55,468 nucleotides of DNA from an uncultured Hyphomicrobiales bacterium (GCA_903892675.1 CAITJJ010000281.1:1-55468), one strand, 5' to 3'. Positions 9,295 through 18,533 are shown, counted from the stretch's first letter. The notes: a model not told the origin generated them from the sequence alone. Made by a program: numbers and translations.

Positions 9295-9324
9295 ACATTC
9301 ATCACCATCCGGGGAGGCGGCGCG

Positions 9325-10938
9325 ATGGCGACGGCAGCGGAGGCTCTACAGAAGACCAAGGAAGATTTCGCCAGGAAGCCCGAGACGACCGGCACGATGA
9401 AAGTGTCGCGGCCGCAGAACGGCGCGGAATATCTCGAATCGCTGCGTGACGACCGCGAGGTCTATGTCTACGGCGAACGGGTCAAGGACGTCACCACGCA
9501 TCCGGCCTTCCGCAACACCGCGCGCATGGTGGCCCGCCTTTACGACGCGCTGCACGATCCAGGACGCGCCGGCAAGTTGACGGTACCAACCGACACCGGC
9601 AATGGCGGCGTCACCCATCCCTTCTTCAAGGCGCCGAAATCGCAGGCCGATCTGATCGCCGGCCGCGACGCCATCGCCGAATGGGCGAAGATTACCTATG
9701 GCTGGATGGGCCGCGCGCCGGACTACAAGGCGGCATTCCTCGCCACGCTCGGCGCCAATGCCGACTTTTATGCGCCCTATCAGGACAACGCCAAGCGCTG
9801 GTACAAATTCAGCCAGGAGCGCCTGCCCTTCATCAACCACGCCATCATTCACCCGCCGATCGATCGCGACCGGCCGCCGAACGAAGCCGGCGACGTCTGC
9901 ATGCATGTCGAGAAGGAAACCGACGCCGGCATCATCGTCTCCGGCGCCAAGGTGGTCGCGACCGGGTCGGTCCTGACCAATTACACCTTCGTCGCGCATC
10001 ACGGCTTGATCCCTGTTCAGGACAAGGCCTTCGCCGCCATCTTCATGGTGCCGACCAATACGCCCGGCGTGAAGTTCATCTGCCGCACGTCCTATGAAAT
10101 GGCGTCAACGGTGATGGGCTCGCCCTTCGACTATCCGTTGTCGAGCCGGCTCGACGAAAACGACGCCGTGTTTATCATGGATAAGGTCCTGGTGCCGTGG
10201 GAAAATGTCTTCGTCTACGGCGACATGGACAAGGCGAACAATTTCTTCCCGCGCACCGGCTTCCTGCCGCGCTTCGTCGTGCATGGCTGCACGCGGCTCG
10301 CGGTCAAGCTCGACTTCATCTCCGGGCTGCTGCTCAAGGCGACCGAGGCCGCGGGCACCAAGGACTATCGCGGCGTTCAGGCCAATGTCGGCGAGGTCAT
10401 CGCCTGGCGCAATCTGTTCTGGGGATTGTCCGACGCCATGGTCAAGGACGCCAAGCCGTGGATTGGCGACTACGTGTTGCCGAACATGGACCCGGGCAAC
10501 GCCTACCAGATCATCGCGACGATGGCCTATACCCGCGTCAAATATCTCATCGAGCAGACAGTGGCGTCGGGACTGATCTACCTCAACAGCCATTCGAGCG
10601 ATTTCAAGAATCCGGAAATCCGCCCCTATCTCGACCAATATCTGCGCGGCTCCAACGGCTACAAGGCCGAGGAACGGGTGAAGCTGCTCAAGCTGTTGTG
10701 GGACGCGCTCGGCACCGAATTCGCCGGCCGGCACGAACTCTACGAGATCAACTATGGCGGCTCGACCGAGGAGATCCGCCGCTACTGCCTGTTCGGCGCG
10801 ATCGGTTCCGGCAATGCCGACAGGTTCAAGGGCTTCGCCGAACAATGCATGGCCGAATATGACCTCGACGGCTGGAAGGTGCCCGATCTCACCGACCCGG
10901 GCGAATTCAGTTATCACGCCTCGCGCGGAGCCAAGTAA
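9325..10938 (+). CDS. 4-hydroxyphenylacetate 3-hydroxylase N-terminal domain protein (HpaB-type flavin monooxygenase)
   Basis: A 537-aa protein of the HpaB/acyl-CoA-dehydrogenase-like fold. The opening [21 protein letters not shown] is the hallmark of FADH2-dependent phenol ortho-hydroxylases. The start follows a strong ggggagg site; the first ~24 residues are an extra tail ahead of the conserved part. These enzymes need a separate flavin reductase (HpaC), and none is encoded in this operon, so reduced flavin must come from elsewhere. A 4-hydroxybutyryl-CoA dehydratase role is less likely, since its FeS cysteine pattern was not seen. Its presence points to an aromatic substrate. Confidence 0.9.
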   Translation: MATAAEALQKTKEDFARKPETTGTMKVSRPQNGAEYLESLRDDREVYVYGERVKDVTTHPAFRNTARMVARLYDALHDPGRAGKLTVPTDTGNGGVTHPFFKAPKSQADLIAGRDAIAEWAKITYGWMGRAPDYKAAFLATLGANADFYAPYQDNAKRWYKFSQERLPFINHAIIHPPIDRDRPPNEAGDVCMHVEKETDAGIIVSGAKVVATGSVLTNYTFVAHHGLIPVQDKAFAAIFMVPTNTPGVKFICRTSYEMASTVMGSPFDYPLSSRLDENDAVFIMDKVLVPWENVFVYGDMDKANNFFPRTGFLPRFVVHGCTRLAVKLDFISGLLLKATEAAGTKDYRGVQANVGEVIAWRNLFWGLSDAMVKDAKPWIGDYVLPNMDPGNAYQIIATMAYTRVKYLIEQTVASGLIYLNSHSSDFKNPEIRPYLDQYLRGSNGYKAEERVKLLKLLWDALGTEFAGRHELYEINYGGSTEEIRRYCLFGAIGSGNADRFKGFAEQCMAEYDLDGWKVPDLTDPGEFSYHASRGAK

Positions 10939-10941
10939 CGA

Positions 10942-11670
10942 ATGGCGGCGATCCTCGCTCTCGAAAATATCTCGAAGCGCTTCGGGGCCGTTGTCGTCGC
11001 GGATGGAATCGACCTCTCTCTCAATGAGGGCGAGGCGCTCGGCATTATCGGGCCTAATGGCGCCGGCAAGACCACATTATTTGGCATGGCCACCGGCACG
11101 GTGGCGCCCGACGCAGGCCGCGTCCTGTTCGACGGCAAGGACATCACCCGGCTGGCGCCGGAAGGCCGTTGCCGTCTGGGGCTCGCGCGCTCGTTTCAGA
11201 TTCCGCAGCCATTTTCCGGCATGACGGTTTTCGAGAACGTCGTAGTCGCCGCCGCCTTTGGCAACAATGAACGCGAAAAGGCCGTCTATGACCGCTGCGC
11301 CGATCTGCTCGAACGCTGCGCGCTGGCCGGCAAGGCCAACAAGCGTGCCGGCGGATTGACGCTTCTCGACCGCAAGCGTCTGGAACTGGCGCGTGCGCTT
11401 GCCACCAAACCGCGCGTCCTGCTGCTCGACGAGGTCGCCGGCGGTCTGACCGAGCCTGAATGCGCGACGCTGATCACGCTGATCAAGGACGTGCGCGCCG
11501 AGGGCGTCACCATCGTCTGGATCGAGCACGTCGTGCACGCCCTTCTCGCCACAGTCGATCGCCTCGCGGTGCTGCATGGCGGAAAATTCATAGCCGCGGG
11601 CGATCCGCACAAGGTCATCCGCAGCGCGGAGGTGGCGGAAATCTATATGGGGATCGACGCCGATGCGTGA
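10942..11670 (+). CDS. livG: ABC transporter ATP-binding protein (LivG-like)
   Basis: A 242-aa ATPase of a branched-chain amino-acid-type importer. Walker A is GPNGAGKTT and Walker B is VLLLDEVAGGL. The signature segment is unusual: GGLTLLDRKRLELARAL replaces the usual LSxGQ, a variant I associate with a LivG subgroup, so it is probably functional. The start is 3 bp after the monooxygenase stop, and the 3' end overlaps livF by 8 bp. It works with LivF to power LivHM. Confidence 0.93.
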   Translation: MAAILALENISKRFGAVVVADGIDLSLNEGEALGIIGPNGAGKTTLFGMATGTVAPDAGRVLFDGKDITRLAPEGRCRLGLARSFQIPQPFSGMTVFENVVVAAAFGNNEREKAVYDRCADLLERCALAGKANKRAGGLTLLDRKRLELARALATKPRVLLLDEVAGGLTEPECATLITLIKDVRAEGVTIVWIEHVVHALLATVDRLAVLHGGKFIAAGDPHKVIRSAEVAEIYMGIDADA

Positions 11671-12370
11671 CGCGCCGCTGCTCCAGGTCGATGCCATCGA
11701 CGTTTTTTACGGCGACTTCCAGGCGCTGTTTGGTGTCTCGCTGACAGTGGAGCGCGGCCATGTTGTCGCCGTGATCGGCGCCAATGGCGCTGGCAAGAGT
11801 ACGCTACTGAAGACTATCGCCGGGCTGATGCAGCCGCGCCGCGGCAGTATTCGCTTCAATGGCGCGGCGATTGACAACGCGCCGGCCTTCGCCGTCGTCA
11901 AACGCGGCATCGCGCTGGTGCCGGAAGGCCGCCGCCTGTTTCCATCGCTGTCTGTGGAAGAAAACCTCAAGATCGGCGGGCAGTCCGGCCGCCCCGGCCC
12001 CTGGACGCTGTCGCAAATCTACAAACTGTTTCCGGTGCTGTCGGAACGGCGCCATCTCCCGGCGACCGCGCTGTCGGGCGGGCAGCAGCAAATGGCGGCG
12101 ATTGGACGCGCGCTCATGTCGAACCCGGATTTGTTGCTGTGCGACGAAATCAGCCTCGGACTTGCGCCGATCATCGTGCGCGACATCTACGCGCAATTGC
12201 CAGCCATTGTCGGCGACGGCATGTCGCTGGTCATTGTCGAGCAGGATATCGCCCAGGCGCTGAAGGCGGCTGCGCAAGTCTACTGTTTGCAGGAAGGCCG
12301 CATCGCCCTGCAAGGCGCGGCGCGCGATCTCACGCGCGAAGCCATTTCAGCCGCCTACTTCGGGGTTTGA
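11663..12370 (+). CDS. livF: ABC transporter ATP-binding protein (LivF-like)
   Basis: A 235-aa second ATPase of the importer, starting inside the end of livG. Walker A GANGAGKST, signature LSGGQQQMA and Walker B LLLCDEISLGL are all intact. It is LivF-sized. A 137-bp gap with a palindromic repeat separates it from livH, which is otherwise in the same operon. Confidence 0.94.
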   Translation: MRDAPLLQVDAIDVFYGDFQALFGVSLTVERGHVVAVIGANGAGKSTLLKTIAGLMQPRRGSIRFNGAAIDNAPAFAVVKRGIALVPEGRRLFPSLSVEENLKIGGQSGRPGPWTLSQIYKLFPVLSERRHLPATALSGGQQQMAAIGRALMSNPDLLLCDEISLGLAPIIVRDIYAQLPAIVGDGMSLVIVEQDIAQALKAAAQVYCLQEGRIALQGAARDLTREAISAAYFGV

Positions 12371-12400
12371 CGAGTGAATATGCGCGTTCATCTCCCTCCG

Positions 12401-12486
12401 TCGTCATGGCCGGGCATGACCCGGCCATCCACGTCTTTCTTTCCTCGCGAAGGCGTGGATGCCCGGCTCAAGGCCGGGCATGACGA
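12401..12486. repeat. Dispersed palindromic repeat (Bradyrhizobium-type), copy 2
   Basis: An imperfect inverted repeat of about 86 bp. The left arm begins tcgtcatggccgggcatgac and the right arm ends ggccgggcatgacga, with an inner pair ccacg/cgtgg. This outline is familiar from intergenic repeats of Bradyrhizobium relatives. It fills the gap between livF and livH within the operon and can fold into a long hairpin in the mRNA. Confidence 0.8.
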
Positions 12487-12507
12487 AAAAAGGTTCGGGG
12501 TGTAGCG

Positions 12508-13377
12508 ATGACCGAATGGCTCAACGTCATCCTGCAAGGCGTGCTGATCGGCGGACTTTACGCCATGTTCGCCGCCGGCCTGTCGCTGATCTTCGGCGTC
12601 ATGCGGCTGGTCAACATCGCCCATGGCGATTTGATCGTGCTCGCCGCCTACGTCGCGCTGATGGTGACGCAGACCCTCGGTCTCGATCCGCTGACCTCGC
12701 TGCTGCTGGTCGTGCCGGCCATGGCGATCATCGGTTATGCCCTGCAGCGCCTCTTGCTCAACCGCACGCTCGGCGACGACCTATTGCCGCCGCTTTTGGT
12801 AACCTTCGGCCTGTCGATCATCATCCAGAACGGTCTGCTGGAGCTGTTCACCGCCGATAGCCGCAAATTGCAGGCCGGCGCCGTCGAGACAATGACATAC
12901 CAGATCGGTACCGGCATCTGGGTCGGCCTGTTGCCATTCATCCAGTTCGTCGTCGCGGTCGCGGTGATCGCCGCGCTGCAAGTGCTGTTCTACCGCACAG
13001 CGCTTGGCCGCGCCTTCCGCGCCACCTCCGACGATCAATCGGTCGCGCAATTGATGGGCCTCGACACCCGGCATGTCTTTGCCATGGCGATGGCGCTGTC
13101 GCTCGCCGTCGTCGCCATTGCCGGCGTCTTCCTGGCGGTGCGTTCGAATTTCGATCCGGCCATCGGGCCGGCGCGGCTGATCTTCGGCTTCGAGGCGGTC
13201 ATCATCGGCGGGCTCGGCAGCATGTGGGGCACGCTTGCCGGCGGCGTCATTCTCGGCGTTTCGCAGGCAATCGGCGCGCAGATCGATCCGGGCTGGCAAT
13301 TGCTCGCCGGCCATATCGTCTTCCTCATCATTCTGGCAGTGCGGCCGCAGGGTCTGTTTCCAAAGGTGTCGGGATGA
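12508..13377 (+). CDS. livH: Branched-chain amino acid-type ABC transporter permease (LivH-like)
   Basis: A 289-aa inner-membrane permease with about eight hydrophobic segments. It has typical LivH sequence at the N terminus (ILQGVLIGGLYAMFAAGLSL, FGVMRLVNIAHGD) and the cytoplasmic coupling region FRATSDDQSVAQLMGLD. Its last codon overlaps the livM start as ATGA, which indicates translational coupling. It forms the channel with LivM. Confidence 0.95.
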   Translation: MTEWLNVILQGVLIGGLYAMFAAGLSLIFGVMRLVNIAHGDLIVLAAYVALMVTQTLGLDPLTSLLLVVPAMAIIGYALQRLLLNRTLGDDLLPPLLVTFGLSIIIQNGLLELFTADSRKLQAGAVETMTYQIGTGIWVGLLPFIQFVVAVAVIAALQVLFYRTALGRAFRATSDDQSVAQLMGLDTRHVFAMAMALSLAVVAIAGVFLAVRSNFDPAIGPARLIFGFEAVIIGGLGSMWGTLAGGVILGVSQAIGAQIDPGWQLLAGHIVFLIILAVRPQGLFPKVSG

Positions 13378-14420
13378 GCGAACAGGGCCGCTACCGCGTC
13401 GAACACGCCACCCGCTCCAGCCGCATCGGCGTTGGCCTCATCGTCATTGTTTTGCTGGCGCTGGCGCTCGCGCCGTTCTGGGGCGACCGGCAGATGCTAC
13501 GGTTGCTGGCCGAACTGTTGACCTTCGTGGCGCTGGCCAGCCTGTGGAATCTGCTCGCCGGCTATGCCGGACTGGTCTCGGTCGGCCAGCAGGCTTTTGT
13601 CGGACTCGGCGGCTATTTGTTGTTCGCCATGGTGATCCTCGGCGGCGTTCATCCGATCGCGGCGATCTTCATCGCCGGACCGATCGCAGCTTTGGTGTCG
13701 ATCCCGGTCGCCGCGCTGACGTTTCGCTTGCGAGGCGCCTACTTTGCCATCGGCACCTGGGTGGTGGCGGAGGTCTTCCGCCTGCTTGCCTCGCAAGTGT
13801 CGGTGCTGGGCGGCGGCTCCGGCATAAGCCTTCCGGCCGCCGCGGTGATCGCCATGGCGCCGACGCGGCAGGCGCGCGAGTTCGAGATCTATTGGCTGGC
13901 GCTGGCGTTGACCGTGATGGTGCTGGCGGCCATCGTCGCCTTGCTGCGTTCGCGCCACGGCCTGGCACTGACCGCGATCCGCGACAATGAAGTCGCGGCG
14001 CAAAGCAACGGCATCGACGTCACTCGCGTCAAGCTGATCGTCTATGTGCTGACCGCGTTCGGCACCGCCATGATCGGCGCCCTGATTTTCCTGATGAAGC
14101 TGCGGATCTCGCCCGACACCGCCTTCAGCGTCAACGACTGGACCGCCTTTGTCATCTTCATTACCGTCATCGGTGGCATCGGCCGGATCGAGGGGCCGAT
14201 TGTCGGCACCATCATTTTCTTTTTCATGCGCCAGACGTTGTCCGACCTCGGCAGCCTGTACCTCTTGATCATGGGCGCCGTCGCCATCGTGGTCATGTTG
14301 TGGGCGCCGAAAGGATTGTGGGGCCTCATCGCCGAGCGCTACGGCTGGCAAGCGCTGCCCTTGCAACGGCAACTTGTATTCGACGACGACGCCCGGCGCG
14401 CCAGCGACAAACGCGCATAA
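13374..14420 (+). CDS. livM: Branched-chain amino acid-type ABC transporter permease (LivM-like)
   Basis: A 348-aa permease. I start at 13374 (MSEQGRYRVEH) in the ATGA overlap with livH; the track's 13224 start only adds out-of-frame livH sequence. Multiple membrane segments flank the conserved LWNLLAGYAGLVSVGQQAFVG and the coupling loop LTAIRDNEVAAQSNGIDV. It is the last gene of the operon, 1 bp before a clear terminator. Confidence 0.95.
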   Translation: MSEQGRYRVEHATRSSRIGVGLIVIVLLALALAPFWGDRQMLRLLAELLTFVALASLWNLLAGYAGLVSVGQQAFVGLGGYLLFAMVILGGVHPIAAIFIAGPIAALVSIPVAALTFRLRGAYFAIGTWVVAEVFRLLASQVSVLGGGSGISLPAAAVIAMAPTRQAREFEIYWLALALTVMVLAAIVALLRSRHGLALTAIRDNEVAAQSNGIDVTRVKLIVYVLTAFGTAMIGALIFLMKLRISPDTAFSVNDWTAFVIFITVIGGIGRIEGPIVGTIIFFFMRQTLSDLGSLYLLIMGAVAIVVMLWAPKGLWGLIAERYGWQALPLQRQLVFDDDARRASDKRA

Positions 14421-14452
14421 AAAAATGCCCGGCAAATTGCCGGGCATTTTTT
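14421..14452 (+). terminator. Rho-independent terminator of the catabolic/liv operon
   Basis: The stem atgcccggc/gccgggcat, with a short AAATT loop, is flanked by an A-run on the left and a T-run on the right. It can therefore terminate from both sides: the plus-strand operon and the minus-strand small gene at 14475. Confidence 0.93.
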
Positions 14453-14474
14453 ATTTGCATGCGCGAGAAAAAAG

Positions 14475-14651
14475 CTAATGCTTTTTCTTCTTCACATCGC
14501 CAGCGCCGGTGATGCCGGGATTGAACGATGGCGGATCCGAAGCCGGAAAACTCTCGTCGGAATTGACGGTAACCTTGTCTTCTTCCTTCTCGATCCGGGC
14601 GCGCTCTTCGGCGGCATGCTCTTTCGGCTTTTCAGCGACTTTGTCAGTCAT
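14475..14651 (-). CDS. Small conserved hydrophilic protein (58 aa) with SDESFPASDPPS motif
   Basis: Too short for the supplied track. ATG at 14651 sits behind an aaggggt ribosome site and reads MTDKVAEKPKEHAAEERARI..., then VNSDESFPASDPPSFNPGIT, and ends in KKKKH. The SDE(A/S)FPASDPPS segment recurs in short uncharacterised proteins of Hyphomicrobiales. The protein is very charged, probably disordered and without a signal peptide. It faces the liv operon terminator and lies 96 bp beyond the IolD-like gene stop. The function is unknown. Confidence 0.82.
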   Translation of the reverse strand: MTDKVAEKPKEHAAEERARIEKEEDKVTVNSDESFPASDPPSFNPGITGAGDVKKKKH

Positions 14652-14746
14652 GGCCTACCCCTTAATCGTGGTGGCGGCCGCCCGCTGGCGGCCGGCCTGT
14701 CGAGGATAACGGGCGGCGCTGCGATAGGTTCCTGCTTCCGGAACCG

Positions 14747-16636
14747 CTACAAATCCTGCTTGATCCAGGCGTCCTGAACGTCCTCACACCAGTTGCCGAC
14801 GTTCCACTGGCCAAAGGCGCCCAGGCCGCCGCGTTCGTCCGCGCCGGCATAGACCGGCACATGCACGACCGAGAGACCGTCATGCGAATAAGCCGCATTG
14901 AGCGCCGCGCGCAGACTGCCGGCGCTGTCGCCGCCAGACACGGCCAGGACGCCCGACACCGACGACGCCATCTGGACGTAATCAACGGCCACGCGGTCGC
15001 TGGTCTTGAACTCGACACCGTATTGCGCAAGTTGCAGACCTGTGATCGCCGCCATGCGGCGGTTATCGAAGATGACGATCATGCCGCGCACTTTGTGCTC
15101 GACGGCGTCGATCAGAACCTGCGGGTTCATCATGAAGGAACCGTCGCCGGTGAAGGCAATCGAATAGCGCGGTCGCTCGGCAAGCGCCGAGGCAAGCAGT
15201 GCGCTGGTCGCAAAACCCATATAGGACGCGCCGGTCTCGGTGTAAGTGTCGCCGCTGCGGTCGTCCTCGACGATCTGAAAGCCGTTGGCCTGCACGTCGC
15301 CGGCGTCGAAGAACTTGGCGGCGCCAATCGATCTGGCGAAGTCGGCAACGGTCTTGATGGCCGCCGGCTGCGCCAATACCGGCTTGCACCAGACGTCGTC
15401 GTGGAGCGGCGGACATTCGAAGCGCTGCTTTTTGTAGGCGGTCCATTCGGCCTTCTTCGCCGCGCAGGCGGCAAGCCATACGCCTTTATTTTTTTTCGTA
15501 TCCAACGCTTTGAGCTTTTCCGCCAGGCGCTCGGCGATCACGCCGATATCGCCGGTCAGAGCCAGCGTGTTGTTGTAATGCAGGGCGTCGGCCAGATCGC
15601 CGTTGATATTGATCACGGCCCGCGCATTCCTGTAACCGATGCCGGAGCAGTCGGCCTGACAGACCGCGCGCGTGCCGATGGCGATCAGCAGCTCGGCCTC
15701 GGCCATCGCATAATTGCCGCTGATCGAGCCTTTCGAGCCGCCGACATGCATGTTTTGCAAGTGCGCGTCCGGAAGGACGCCGGTCGAGCCCGGCGACAGC
15801 GCCACCACGGCACCCGACGCTTCCGCCAGATGCCGCAAGGCCGCGTCATGCCCGCGCGTGCCGCCACCTGCCTTGATGACGATCTTATTGGCGCGAGCGA
15901 TCATCGCCACCGCATCGTCGAGAGCTGCGTCATCGGCCGGCGCCATTTTCGTCAATGTGGGCCGTTCAGGCAGACCAGCAAGGTTGACCGTCAACCGCGC
16001 CGGCTGCGTGTTGAGCGGCAGCAGCAGATAAAACGGGCCAGCCTTGTAAGGATGATTGACGACAAGCGCGCCGCGCCGCAGCGCATCGCGGATCGCTTCC
16101 GGCGTATGCAGCACATACGACCCGCCGAGAATCGCGGTCATGCGGCCGAAGGCGCCCTGCTCCTCCTTCGGCACCTGCTGCATGTTGTAGCCTTCACCGA
16201 AGGTCGTTTCGTCGCCATAGATATGATAGACGCCGACGCCATTCGACGCGGCAGCGAGCGAGCCGGCGAAAGCCTGCATCGCGCCGGGCCCGATCGAGGT
16301 GATGACCGCCGATAGTTCGCCATATTGCCAACGCAGCGCGGTCGCCGCATGCGCCATCTCGACCTCGTTGCGGCAGTTGATGGTGCGCGTCGCGCCCTCT
16401 TCCTCGTAAATGCGCAACACATTGCCAAGATCAGTCGAGCCGTGGCCGAAAATGGCAAAATATTTGCGCACGCCTTGCTTCAGCAAGCCAAGAACCAACG
16501 CTTCCGACAACGTCGTCTCGATCAGCTTCGGTACGCTGCCCTTGGCCAGCGCTTCCGCGACGCCGCCGGCATCGCGGATGGCGCGGGCCCGTACCCGTAC
16601 CGCTCGTTCGTTGTCGTTGTCGGATCGCGTCAGCAT
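14747..16636 (-). CDS. Thiamine pyrophosphate-dependent enzyme, IolD-like
   Basis: A 629-aa ThDP enzyme of the acetolactate synthase/IolD group. The N-terminal PYR domain has the activating Glu in CRNEVEMAHAA, the middle Rossmann-like domain is present, and the C-terminal PP domain carries TGDGSFMMN with the matching Asn in IFDNRRM. The opening FAIFGHGSTDLGN resembles IolD, which hydrolyses the ring of trihydroxycyclohexanedione in inositol breakdown. No other iol gene is present, so it may cleave another cyclic 1,2-dione or act as a decarboxylase or carboligase. It is the last catabolic gene of the minus-strand cluster, 2 bp after the TctC gene. Confidence 0.85.
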   Translation of the reverse strand: MLTRSDNDNERAVRVRARAIRDAGGVAEALAKGSVPKLIETTLSEALVLGLLKQGVRKYFAIFGHGSTDLGNVLRIYEEEGATRTINCRNEVEMAHAATALRWQYGELSAVITSIGPGAMQAFAGSLAAASNGVGVYHIYGDETTFGEGYNMQQVPKEEQGAFGRMTAILGGSYVLHTPEAIRDALRRGALVVNHPYKAGPFYLLLPLNTQPARLTVNLAGLPERPTLTKMAPADDAALDDAVAMIARANKIVIKAGGGTRGHDAALRHLAEASGAVVALSPGSTGVLPDAHLQNMHVGGSKGSISGNYAMAEAELLIAIGTRAVCQADCSGIGYRNARAVININGDLADALHYNNTLALTGDIGVIAERLAEKLKALDTKKNKGVWLAACAAKKAEWTAYKKQRFECPPLHDDVWCKPVLAQPAAIKTVADFARSIGAAKFFDAGDVQANGFQIVEDDRSGDTYTETGASYMGFATSALLASALAERPRYSIAFTGDGSFMMNPQVLIDAVEHKVRGMIVIFDNRRMAAITGLQLAQYGVEFKTSDRVAVDYVQMASSVSGVLAVSGGDSAGSLRAALNAAYSHDGLSVVHVPVYAGADERGGLGAFGQWNVGNWCEDVQDAWIKQDL

Positions 16637-16638
16637 TG

Positions 16639-17622
16639 TCAGTTGGTCTTCTCGTTCGCGGCTTTGAGGATCGGGTTCCAGCTGGCGATGTCGGCCTTGA
16701 GTTGGGTGGCGAGGAAGTCGGGTCCGCGATCGCTCACCGGCGGCACCGTGCCGCCGAGTTCGAGCAGGCGCTTGGCCACCGCCGGGTCGTTCAGCGTTGT
16801 GTTGAGCGCCTCGCTCAATTTGGCGACGACGGCCTTCGGTGTGTTCTTTGGCGCGAAGATGCCGCTCCAGATATTGATCTTGAATGCCGGCACGCCCGAT
16901 TCACTGGCGTTCGGAACGTCGGGCAAAGCCGGCGAGCGGGCATTGCCCGAGACGACGATGCCTTTCACACTGCCGCCCTTGATCGCACCCTGCACACTGA
17001 CCACCTGTTCACAGAAGAAATCGACATGGCCGCCAATGACGTCGTTCAACGCTGGGCCGGTGCCGCGATAGGCGACCAGCGTCGGTTTGACGCCGAGTTC
17101 GGCAGTCAATAGCAGGCAAGCCATATGCGATGACGAGCCGATGCCGCCATGCGCCTGCTTCACCGCCTCGCCTTCCTTCTTCAGATAGGCGGTGAACTCC
17201 TTGAGGTCTTTAGCCGGAAATTCCTTGCGGGCCACGACCGCGGCCGGCGCGTTCGCGGTCAAGCCGATCGGCTCGAAGTCCTTGGTCGAATCGTAGCGCA
17301 AATTGGGAAACAGCGCCGGCGCCGAGACGTGCGAGCCCATGCTGGCGCCGAGCAGCGTGTAGCCGTCCGGCTCCGCCGCCGCGACCCGCGCCGTCCCGAT
17401 GGTGCCGCCGGCGCCGCCGAGATTTTCAATGACGACGCTCTGGCCGAGCGCCTTGCCCATGCCGTCGGCCATGATGCGGGCGACGACATCGCTCGGACCG
17501 CCGGGCGGAAACGGCACGACCATGGTGATTGGCCGGCTCGGAAAATTCTGCGCCATCGCCGGCAGACTCATTGCGGCGAAGGCAATGGCGGCCAACAGGC
17601 CCTGGATGCGCGTTTTCTTCAT
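16639..17622 (-). CDS. Tripartite tricarboxylate transporter (TctC/Bug) substrate-binding protein
   Basis: A 327-aa periplasmic binding protein with a Sec signal (MKKTRIQGLLAAIAFAA...PAMAQ). The Bug-family hallmark FPSRPITMVVPFPPGGPSD follows, then ENLGGAGGTIG. Such proteins bind carboxylates and hand them to a TctAB membrane pair or a sensor. No tctA or tctB is encoded here. It lies between the MBL hydrolase and the IolD-like enzyme in one cluster, so its ligand is probably the pathway substrate. It resembles the TctC protein at 52858-53865. Confidence 0.95.
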   Translation of the reverse strand: MKKTRIQGLLAAIAFAAMSLPAMAQNFPSRPITMVVPFPPGGPSDVVARIMADGMGKALGQSVVIENLGGAGGTIGTARVAAAEPDGYTLLGASMGSHVSAPALFPNLRYDSTKDFEPIGLTANAPAAVVARKEFPAKDLKEFTAYLKKEGEAVKQAHGGIGSSSHMACLLLTAELGVKPTLVAYRGTGPALNDVIGGHVDFFCEQVVSVQGAIKGGSVKGIVVSGNARSPALPDVPNASESGVPAFKINIWSGIFAPKNTPKAVVAKLSEALNTTLNDPAVAKRLLELGGTVPPVSDRGPDFLATQLKADIASWNPILKAANEKTN

Positions 17623-17657
17623 AGCCTAACCCTCCCTGGAGTGTTTGTACTTGTGCG

Positions 17658-18524
17658 TCATTTCAGCTCCCCGCCGATCGTGCCGTTCTTGATCGCGGCA
17701 TCGATCAGCGCGTCGTCATGCGTTACCAGCAACGAGATGTTGCGCTCGTTGCGCAGAATATTGTTGAGCCAGCGCAGTTGCCCGATAACCGCGCCCTTGT
17801 CTTCCTTGACCCAGGGCGCCGCCTTGCCTTTGACCTGCGCGATATTGTCGAGAACCCAGCCGACGTCGACGCTGTGTAGAATCTCGCGGCCGGATTGCAG
17901 CGCGATATAAACCATCTGGTGATCGGTTGAGTGGCCGGGCGCCTTGATCAGGACGACGCCGGGCGCGATCGGGTAATAATCGCCGTAGTCGAAGATGATG
18001 AACTGGTTGATCTGTTCCGCCGTCATCGCCAGATGTGGCTTGTGCGGCGTATTGAGAAGACAACGCGCGGTCTCGACGGAAACAAATGTCTTCTTCGCCA
18101 GTTCGTTGAAATTCGCGGCGCGGGTCACCCCGGCGACATGGTCGGCATGGAAATGCGTCAGCACGATCATGCGCGCGTCATCGAGCGCCTTCTGCAATCG
18201 CGCAAACGCCTCGGGGAAATAAGGCTCGCGCTTGTCCGGCGTCGAAAACGAATCGTGCGTCTCGCGGTCCATCCCTGAATCGATCATCACGGTCGCGTCC
18301 GGATAGACCACCTGAAACGCCGAGCGCGGCATCGTGATTGGCGTATCGTCGCCGCCTTCGATGACGAAGCGGTTCGGCCGCACGCTTGCCGCAACGCGCA
18401 CGGCATTGACCGCGACCGGCCAGGCGCCTGGCAGCAGTCCGGCAAGGCGGCGGATCGCCGACAGGTCCGCCGTGAACGGAACCTCCCGCACCTCAGCCAC
18501 ATCCGTCACGCCCGCGACACTCAT
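17658..18524 (-). CDS. MBL fold metallo-hydrolase
   Basis: A 288-aa metallo-beta-lactamase-fold hydrolase. The zinc motif HFHADHVAG is intact at about residue 155, followed by the later His in KAPGHSTDHQM. The size and spacing resemble lactonases such as AiiA-type enzymes and glyoxalase-II relatives. Thioester or lactone hydrolysis would suit a catabolic cluster. It starts 9 bp after the molybdenum-subunit gene, behind agagaaaag. Confidence 0.9.
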   Translation of the reverse strand: MSVAGVTDVAEVREVPFTADLSAIRRLAGLLPGAWPVAVNAVRVAASVRPNRFVIEGGDDTPITMPRSAFQVVYPDATVMIDSGMDRETHDSFSTPDKREPYFPEAFARLQKALDDARMIVLTHFHADHVAGVTRAANFNELAKKTFVSVETARCLLNTPHKPHLAMTAEQINQFIIFDYGDYYPIAPGVVLIKAPGHSTDHQMVYIALQSGREILHSVDVGWVLDNIAQVKGKAAPWVKEDKGAVIGQLRWLNNILRNERNISLLVTHDDALIDAAIKNGTIGGELK

Positions 18525-18533
18525 CTTTTCTCT

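Noticed and set aside
14861-16315. 484-aa plus-strand ORF
   Set aside because: It is antisense to the IolD-like gene, without any recognisable domain or ribosome site.
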